Below, in pieces: positions 8,748-14,717 of a stretch of 14,717 bases of DNA. Location: NCBI GenBank assembly GCA_004151065.3, contig NWUY0304424407.1, positions 6,933 to 21,649 on the forward strand, read 5' to 3'. Within the stretch, counting starts at the first letter, position 1. Every line of letters starts with the position of its first letter. A program made the position numbers and the translations under genes. Under the pieces are notes generated by a model. It did not search any database and was not told the origin of the DNA. It saw nothing but the letters and a program-made list of their open reading frames with translations. This DNA comes from Larix sibirica. Lineage: Eukaryota > Streptophyta > Pinopsida > Pinales > Pinaceae.

Positions 8748-9800
8748 TTACAAGAAGCACTGGAGAAGCCTTCCATTCATAGATTCCTCTAAAATCTCAC
8801 CATTAAGATGAGCAAGAAAATATGTGTTTCCTTCAACAACTGAGATTTGGAATGGTCCCATCTAGATATTGTCAAACTTACCATGCTTTCCTTTGTCCTC
8901 CCTTTTGGAATCCTATTTTAAAATCAAATATCCTAGACATAAATCATTTTCTTGGGATCTTTTACCAAATTTTGTATTCATATTTTTTTGGTGCTCTTGC
9001 AATTTCAAATCCACCCGCTCCATGCTTTGTTGTAGTTCCACCAACTGATAAATTCTCCTAATCATGTTATTGAGTTCCTCCATTTAATTTTGAATCATAT
9101 TCATGATTGAAAACCCTAAATAGATTGGGAATATTGATTCTTTCCCATAGACCAGTTGGAATGGTGAAGTGCCAATGGACCTTTTAGTGCTTATCCTATA
9201 AGTCCATAGTGCATATATGAGATGAGTATCCCATGCCTTCTTGTTTTGTGAAAGCATTTTCTTGATTATCATGAGAAAACTCTTGTTTGAGGACCATGTT
9301 ATCCCATTTAGTTGTGTATAGTATAGAGTGGGGTTCCATATTTCAATGTTATATCAATCCGTTTGGATGAATTAAACGCATGTGCATCGTCTGTTATGAT
9401 CTTCCTAGGGAATCCAAATCTGGACAGAATATTTTCTTCCAAAAACTTGATGATTATTGAATCATTTTTTGATCTAGTTGGGATAGCCTCTACCCATTTT
9501 GTAAAGTAATCAATGGCTGTTAGGATCCACTTGTGTTTTCCAATGGAGTGGGGATTTGTTTTACCAATAAAATCCATCCCTCACTGTTGGAAAATAGTCT
9601 CTATCTTAATAAGCTTCAGGGGTAGTGGTTTCAAATTTTGCTTCCATGAAAATAACTAGAATTGTGTATTATCTTACCAAGTTGATGACATTAGAAAACA
9701 ATTTAGGCCAATAGTATCCCACTCTCAATATTTTATAGGTTGTGTCTCTCCATGCATGATGGCCTTCACAGATTCTCTTATGGAATTATGTTACCATTCC
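8748..9800 (-). other. Integrase domain with zinc finger and tail
   Basis: Integrase inserts the DNA copy into the genome. The zinc-finger region shows CEGHHAWRDTTYKILRVGYY (from 9770), but the following cysteines are lost. The core (9577-9308) has MDFIGK (first Asp codon starting 9574), ILTAIDYFTKWVEAIPTRS and GFPRKIITDDAHAF (second Asp, codon starting 9391, 60 residues on). A frameshift follows, and where the catalytic Glu should be the frame reads NGITWSSNKS, with a Trp codon at 9296-9294. The C-terminal part has ALWTYRISTKRS, GTSPFQLVYGKESIFP, then MERVDLKLQEHQKN and the tail KHGKFDNI, MGPFQISVVEGNTYF, NGRLLQCFL. No chromodomain is seen. Confidence 0.88.
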
Positions 9801-9911
9801 TTCGGTATCTTCTTTTATCACACAATTTAGCAATATACCCAAAGGGTCCTTCCAATATAAATACTCATACAAGATGCAGTACTTTATGGATTGGATCTTC
9901 AAATATCTATC

Positions 9912-10560
9912 CTAAGCCTTAATTAGATTATTTGGGCATTGTAGATGTAATAAATAAAAGTCAATGTCCCCATACCAAATGGATTTAGAAAATTTGGGAT
10001 TTATTTTGATAACTGCTTCTTGAGGATTACTTGTACATGATATTGTTTCTTCTCTTGTTATTGTAGCCACCAAATTCAGATCTAGTGCTTCATGGTTTGA
10101 CTTGGCCAACAAATTTTCTAATCCCTGGCCCTTCACAAACTTACTGGGATTGATCTTTAGGCCATACTGTTGGATCTTGGAAATCCACTTCCCTCTTTTA
10201 CCTTCTCTGTCTGTTTGACTGAGAATTTCCTTTACTGCAATGTTAGGCACATAGTAAATCCCACGAGAGTGTAAAATGCAACATCTAAAATATTTGATTG
10301 CTTTGACCATGACATAAGCCTGATTTTCCAGGAGGTTGAATTTTAACTCAGCATCTCTAAAGGCCTTGCTAAAAAAGGATATGGGATGCTCTTGTCCTTC
10401 CTTATTTTTCTACAAAAGCACAATTGCAATAGTACTTGTTGAAGCAAAAGAAAATATTAGGAAATGTTTAGTATAGTCAAGGATAATTAAGATGAGAGAC
10501 TCTCATTGGTCCATTTGACATCATTGTCCTTTTTAAGCATGTTGGTAATGATTTTTATCA
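9912..10560 (-). other. Ty3-type RNase H domain
   Basis: This follows the reverse transcriptase directly. The N-terminal half is broken but readable (KNMLKKDNDVKWTNESLSS, then HPISFFSKAFRDAELKFNLL in another frame). The C-terminal half is a 132-codon open run (10310-9912) with AIKYFRCCILHSRGIYYVPN, SQTDREGKRGKWISKIQQYG and KGQGLENLLAKSN, typical of the tether and RNase H end in this group. With the domain at 11,949-12,250 this makes two RNase H domains in one polyprotein. Confidence 0.78.
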
Positions 10561-11470
10561 TCTATACCAAGTTTGGAATGAATCTTCTGAGGAAATTTAA
10601 CTTTCCCATGAAAGAGTAAATCTCTTTTTTATTCCTTGGAAAATATATCAATTGTATTGTACCCACCCTATGTGGATCAACTTTGACCCCTCCTTGGAAA
10701 AAATATTCCCTAACAACTTTCCTTCTTGTAGAGAAAAGTGTGCCTTTTGGGGGTTCAGGAAAAATCCATATTTCCTGCACTTGTTGAAGGTTTTTTTTAG
10801 ATGAGCCAAATGTTCATAATCTGTTTTTCAAAAAATTGTCATGTCATCTAAATAAATGACAATGAAACTGTCCCTTTCACCTACAGAGGCTATGTCCATA
10901 ACCCTTTGAAAAATTTCCCCTGCATTCATTAGTATGAAAGGCATCTTTTCATACATAAAAGTACCCTAGGGGGTTGTGAATGTTGTCTTTTATTTGTCCT
11001 CTTTATGCATTTCCAATTGATTATGACCTGAAAATCCATCCATCATAGATATCACACTAGCCCCAAGTACTTTCTACAAAATATGGTCCATCTTGGGTAG
11101 AGGATAGTTGTCTTTAAAAAAAAAATTGTTGAGATTTCTAAAGTCAACAAACAATATGATCTCCCCATTCTTCTTTCTAGTACATACTAAATTGGATACC
11201 CATGATGAGTATCTGAAAGGAATTATGATATTAACATCTAGCAACTTTCTTACTTCCTTCTCAATAATAGGTATCGGAATGGGGTTAAATTGCCTCAAAT
11301 TCTATTTAAAAGGATTCACTCTTGGCTTTAGAGGTATCATATGTTGTATTATAGATGTATTGTAGGTTTTGAGATCTTCATATTTCCAGGAGAAAACATC
11401 TACATATTCCTTGAAGAGTTTTAGATCCCTCTGTTTAAATTTTGCAGGAAAGAGTTTTGACAACTTGATA
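10560..11470 (-). other. Reverse transcriptase domain
   Basis: RNA-dependent DNA polymerase of the Ty3/gypsy type. Motifs in order are FKEYVDVFSWKYEDLKTYN, IEKEVRKLLDVNIIIPFRYS, RKKNGEIILFVDFRNLNN, DNYPLPKMDHIL, SMMDGFSGHNQ (first catalytic Asp codon 11040-11038), ILMNAGEIFQR, and IVIYLDDMTIF with the YLDD codons at 10854-10843. One phase holds from 11298 to about 10,700, then a frameshift leads into VDPHRVGTIQLIYFPRNKKE and KLNFLRRFIPNL. All three catalytic aspartates are present, but stops interrupt the frame. Confidence 0.9.
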
Positions 11471-11948
11471 TACTTCGGATCCTATGGTGTGCCTATGTTA
11501 AAATATTCAACATATTCTCCTTTTGGCTACATATTGGGCTTTACAGGGATGCCAGTTTTGTCAAAAATCCTCTCTAATGGCACTAGGATTTTGGGGATAA
11601 TTTTTTTAATTGGAGGATCTTGTGGTTTGCAACTTGATTGATGAATTCTGGGCCCGATTGGTAATTTTCTTGAGAAAATTACTCTTCATTTTTATTCTTA
11701 TCTTGATCTATATAGTAGTTTGAGAACTCGCCTATCATTTCCACGAACCTTTGTAGATGTTGGTCATCCTCAAACACTTGCCATTGTTTTTTATTATCAG
11801 GGATGGAAGGTCTGTATATCTTCTCTACTTCATGTCTAATTCTGGACCCTATTGGAGGCTTCAAATTACTAGAATCTATAGAAAATGAATCTTCTTTCTA
11901 ACTCATCTGCCTTGGAAAAGTAGTGATGTTAAAAGCATGAAATAAAAT

Positions 11949-12250
11949 TTATTCCAAATCCCACACCTGATTTTTATAATCCCCCATTCCAGGGTATTTA
12001 TTTTGATATACATTTTTTATCTGCTGCACAACTAGCTCAGAATCTACAAAAACCGTGAGTTGTGTAATCCCCATCTTTTTGGTAACTTCTAATCCCAATA
12101 TCAAATTCTCATATTCAGAGACATTGTTTGTGGTTTCCAAATTTTAGCTTGAATGATAGGGAAATTTCTTCATTGGTAGGAGAAAACAGGATCACTCCTG
12201 CCCTTGCTTATTCTCTGGAGGAGGATCCATCAAAGTACATTTTCCATACT
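11949..12250 (-). other. Archaeal-type RNase H domain upstream of RT
   Basis: It begins WKMYFDGSSS (first catalytic Asp codon at 12231-12229). After a frameshift at about 12,140 it continues TTNNVSEYENLILGLEV (catalytic Glu, codon starting 12116) and LTVFVDSELVVQQIKN (catalytic Asp, codon starting 12044). The D-E-D triad is therefore retained. The spacing and the TNNxxEYExLILGL motif match the extra RNase H found in Tat-type plant elements, distinct from the RNase H after the reverse transcriptase. It would cut RNA in RNA-DNA hybrids. Confidence 0.8.
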
Positions 12251-12399
12251 TGTCTTGGGAAAGATAAAAAATTAATGAGCAGAGATTTATGTGGCATGAG
12301 ACTCTTCATACTCTTCATTCATTTCTAGAATGCAACATCCCATGTCTTCCTCTATTTCATACAAAGGATAATTATTTGGATTGTTCTTATCACTTACGT

Positions 12400-12549
12400 C
12401 ACATATGAAAATTTAGCCTCTCTATAAAGCCTCCTACTCTCTCCAACAAACACTGGGATAGTTGCATACTTTATTTCCATATGCATTGTACCTCCCAGTA
12501 TTTTAGCCTATGTTCTAGATAGCAACATCCCATGCCGGTGAAATTATAT
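12400..12549 (-). other. Aspartic protease C-terminal remnant
   Basis: GMLLSRT begins at 12531, followed after a stop by KILGGTMHMEIKYATIPVFV and SRRLYREAKFSYV, a run typical of the region between protease and the extra RNase H in this group. A frameshift near 12,400 leads into a frame with NNPNNYPLYEIEEDMGCCIL. The catalytic DSG part is not in the window: either it was lost or it lies beyond the AT-rich block. Confidence 0.65.
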
Positions 12550-12630
12550 GTCAATTAATTCCTAACATTAAATTATCAACTGGGGATCGTAATATTAGAG
12601 GTGTAGGCATTGTATGTGCAGGATTTAAGT

Positions 12631-12660
12631 CTAACCTATCCTAATCTAACCTAATCTAAT
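12631..12660 (+). repeat. Short 10-bp tandem repeat
   Basis: Three imperfect units, CTAACCTATC, CTAATCTAAC and CTAATCTAAT, lie near the inner edge of the AT-rich block. It is too short and diverged to be a telomeric tract. Confidence 0.5.
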
Positions 12661-14475
12661 TCCAGCAAACACACTTCATTGTGATAAATAAACATACAAA
12701 CAAAAATGGACTAACACCTTAGGATGAAGCCCGACATGGGAGACCATATCTTATGAGTTAGGTCTCTAATCTCTCCTTTGGTGATTAAAGCTATCTAAAT
12801 TGCAATAATAATAAAAATCGAAAAGAAAGCACCAATTGAATGAAAACCAAATCATTTCAAAAAAACTCTATATAATCAACTAATCAATTCAAAAGAACAA
12901 ATTATCTTATAATGAGAAGTTCTGAATTCTAACTTAATAAATTTCAACAAAATCACTTAATTTGGAAATGAATCTATACTAAGAAGCATTGTAAACTTTA
13001 TCTAAACTTTGTCTTGTACATGTAATCTGTTTACAAAATCAATCTTGTTCAATCAAATCCTAAACTAAAAAAGGTAATTCAAATCTATATTGTATGGAAG
13101 TTGAGTATGTTTTTTTAAAGAATTATTATGTCTTAATTTTCCCAAGCTAGAGTTATGATTCTGTCTTTTATATAGGCTGGATTCAAATTGACAGAAATAG
13201 AGTATGTTACTCAACAACTCTTAGGATCAAAGGATTTTGAATGTATCTTTGTTGTGCTAATGATTAGACTTCAAATCTATAAAATTAAATTAAATTACAA
13301 GGTCAATTCTTGTTCTTAGTTTATGATGACAGAGCTAATAAAGATTCTTAGAATGTCTATACTTTCAATGATAAGTATGAAAAAATCTATGTCTTAAAGA
13401 TTACACCACTCCTTTGAACTTTTGAAAATCTGTTATAAATTCTGTGTGTTTTAAAAACTAAACTAATTTCTATATTGAAATAAGAATTCAAATCTAGAGT
13501 CCTACATAAAATAGATTCTACAAATTTCTAAAATAAAACTACAAGTTGATTCTCATATCTATGACTAATTTTTGTAAAAGTGCTCTAAAATTTCTTTAAG
13601 TCTAAGTTACAAAACTTAATAAAAAAACAATCTGAAACAAATTAAATGCAGAGATTTAGATCTACATGAAAGCAATATAAATTCCTAATGCTTTCTTTTG
13701 AGATTTTCCAGATGTAAATAATTCACATACATCATCAATTACTCATGCTTAACTATCATTTATATGCACAAAGATGAGAATCTAAGTCTAAATTCTAAAA
13801 ACGTAAAATACATGTATGCAATCTAAAGAAATAGTTCTCAAAGATAATATGCCCATGCTAGCTTGTTTATAGAAGTTCTATGCTATGAAGGAGAAGATAC
13901 GAAAATCTGTTGAATCAAATCAAAGCAATGAAACATTTTGTGTTTTTTTTATAATATTTATATAAACCTAAAATAGAAAATAATGTCTACTTAAATGATG
14001 TGAATCTTCAGCAAATTGAACCTAAACGCAGATCTGCTATGCAAAATGAATGGTGGAAGAAATCAAATGCTATTTTATCAATGTAATTGATTGTTCTAGA
14101 ACGATCTTACAATAAAACGAAATGATTTACAGCTGAGACAGTCTAAAATAATTTACACAAGTGAATATAATATGAATTGATATACATAAATGAAAGCTAC
14201 AGCAAATCAAAAGTAATTATAACAAAAATATGGATACAGAGCTATGTTTTATTGATTGGTGGGACCAAGCCAATTAGTAAACGATATCAAAACTTATAGA
14301 TCAATTGCATATGTAAACACGAGATATGAAATCAGATTTCCATTAATAAGTGTATTCAGTTTACAGTACGATCACAATCTTGTCTTCATCATATTCATAT
14401 GAAAATTAAAAAGAGCAAGCATAACATTATCATCACAATCATATTCTTTGTCCCTCCTCTACATCTCCAGACCTA

Positions 14476-14489
14476 TTTTATATATAAAC
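14476..14489 (-). promoter_or_regulatory. Possible TATA box in AT-rich block
   Basis: The minus strand reads GTTTATATATAAAA about 90 bp after the TGTCACGCC start at 14579, followed by a purine-rich GGAGATGTAGAGGAGGG. The layout resembles a short U3 of an LTR or TRIM-like unit. In such AT-rich DNA chance TATA matches are common. Confidence 0.3.
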
Positions 14490-14717
14490 GTTAGTGAAAT
14501 CAAATCCCCCCAACGCTTGAACTATCAAAACAAATTCTAATTTTACAAAAATGGCCATACACAAAATGAGGGCGTGACAGTCAATTTGGGTGGATCCGTT
14601 TCAAACAGGAAAAGTTATCTCTTAGTCATGTTCTAAAATTTGAGAAACGACCCAGACAACAAGCTAAATGAGACTATTTGTTAAGTGGGTTTTTAACCAT
14701 TTCCAGAGATTCCTCAT

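Larger units (their letters stand above)
8748..12556 (-). pseudogene. pol: Ty3/gypsy pol polyprotein, decayed
   Basis: This is the enzyme polyprotein of an LTR retrotransposon. Domains on the minus strand, in order, are the C-terminal end of an aspartic protease (about 12,550-12,400), archaeal-type RNase H (about 12,250-11,950), a linker with YRPSIPDNKKQWQVFEDDQ (11,864-11,679), reverse transcriptase (about 11,470-10,560), Ty3-type RNase H (about 10,560-9,912), and integrase (about 9,800-8,748), ending at a TAA at 8750-8748. At least eight phase changes and many stops make it non-functional, but order and spacing are intact. The protease N-terminus with its DSG site and all of gag are missing on the upstream side, where an AT-rich block takes over. 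The RNase H ahead of the reverse transcriptase points to the Tat-like branch of Ty3/gypsy; I cannot name the family. Confidence 0.9.
12557..14717. other. AT-rich non-coding block, probable insertion or LTR-like repeat
   Basis: No reading frame of 60 codons or more occurs on either strand from about 12,330 to the right edge, and the sequence is markedly more AT-rich than the pol region. On the minus strand a typical repeat start TGTCACGCCC lies at 14579, with a TATA-like TTTATATATAAAA about 90 bp on. GTCAATT occurs both at 12550-12556 and at 14580-14586, just outside a possible 2,023-bp insertion, but the inner end is not CA. It breaks the protease coding sequence, so it is likely a later insertion, or a deletion junction. 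Class unknown. Confidence 0.4.

Noticed and set aside
12631-12660. CTAACC-like units suggesting a telomeric remnant
   Set aside because: The units are 10 bp and diverged, and do not match the plant telomere heptamer.
1-14717. Host genes, tRNA, rRNA, CRISPR, operons or a defence-type system
   Set aside because: Nothing on either strand supports these; all coding traces have retrotransposon or unknown-insertion character.

Overview
The window reads as a stretch of plant nuclear DNA, probably from a large, repeat-rich seed-plant genome. It is AT-rich, has no long intact reading frame, and nearly all recognisable coding sequence is decayed Ty3/gypsy (Metaviridae) LTR retrotransposon on the minus strand. 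I see no host gene, tRNA, rRNA, CRISPR array or prokaryotic feature. Species cannot be told from the sequence.

Read on the minus strand, from high to low coordinates, the parts fall in one retrotransposon order. An AT-rich non-coding block (about 12.56-14.72 kb) interrupts or precedes a pol pseudogene. The pol pseudogene (12,556 to 8,748) holds the C-terminal end of an aspartic protease, an archaeal-type RNase H, reverse transcriptase with YLDD, the usual Ty3-type RNase H, and integrase with zinc finger, core and C-terminal tail. About 1.1 kb of spacer follows. Then comes a long degenerate third ORF of about 1,085 codons (7,632 to 2,707), of unknown function and rich in charged, coiled-coil-like sequence. 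After it lie a 33-bp tandem repeat (2,626-2,459), a purine tract (2,480-2,466), one LTR (2,465-1,706) with a clear TATA box, a tRNA-Asp-type primer binding site (1,699-1,682), and a gag pseudogene (1,561 to beyond the left edge). The LTR therefore has the end of one element on one side and the start of another on the other, which suggests two tandem copies sharing an LTR.

The third ORF is split by a separate plus-strand insertion at about 5,762-7,427. It begins TG, ends CA and is flanked by a perfect 8-bp direct repeat (AGGACATA). Removing the insertion and one repeat copy rejoins the minus-strand frame exactly. The insertion carries its own degenerate plus-strand ORF (5,766-6,648) and a TATA box (6,933-6,940), so it may be a long solo LTR with a coding region in U3, a truncated LTR element, or a DNA transposon with an 8-bp target duplication.

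The parts appear dead: gag has 14 in-frame stops up to position 347, pol has many frameshifts and has lost the integrase glutamate, and the third ORF has many stops. The most unusual items are the uncharacterised third ORF, the ORF-bearing insertion within it, and the shared-LTR arrangement.
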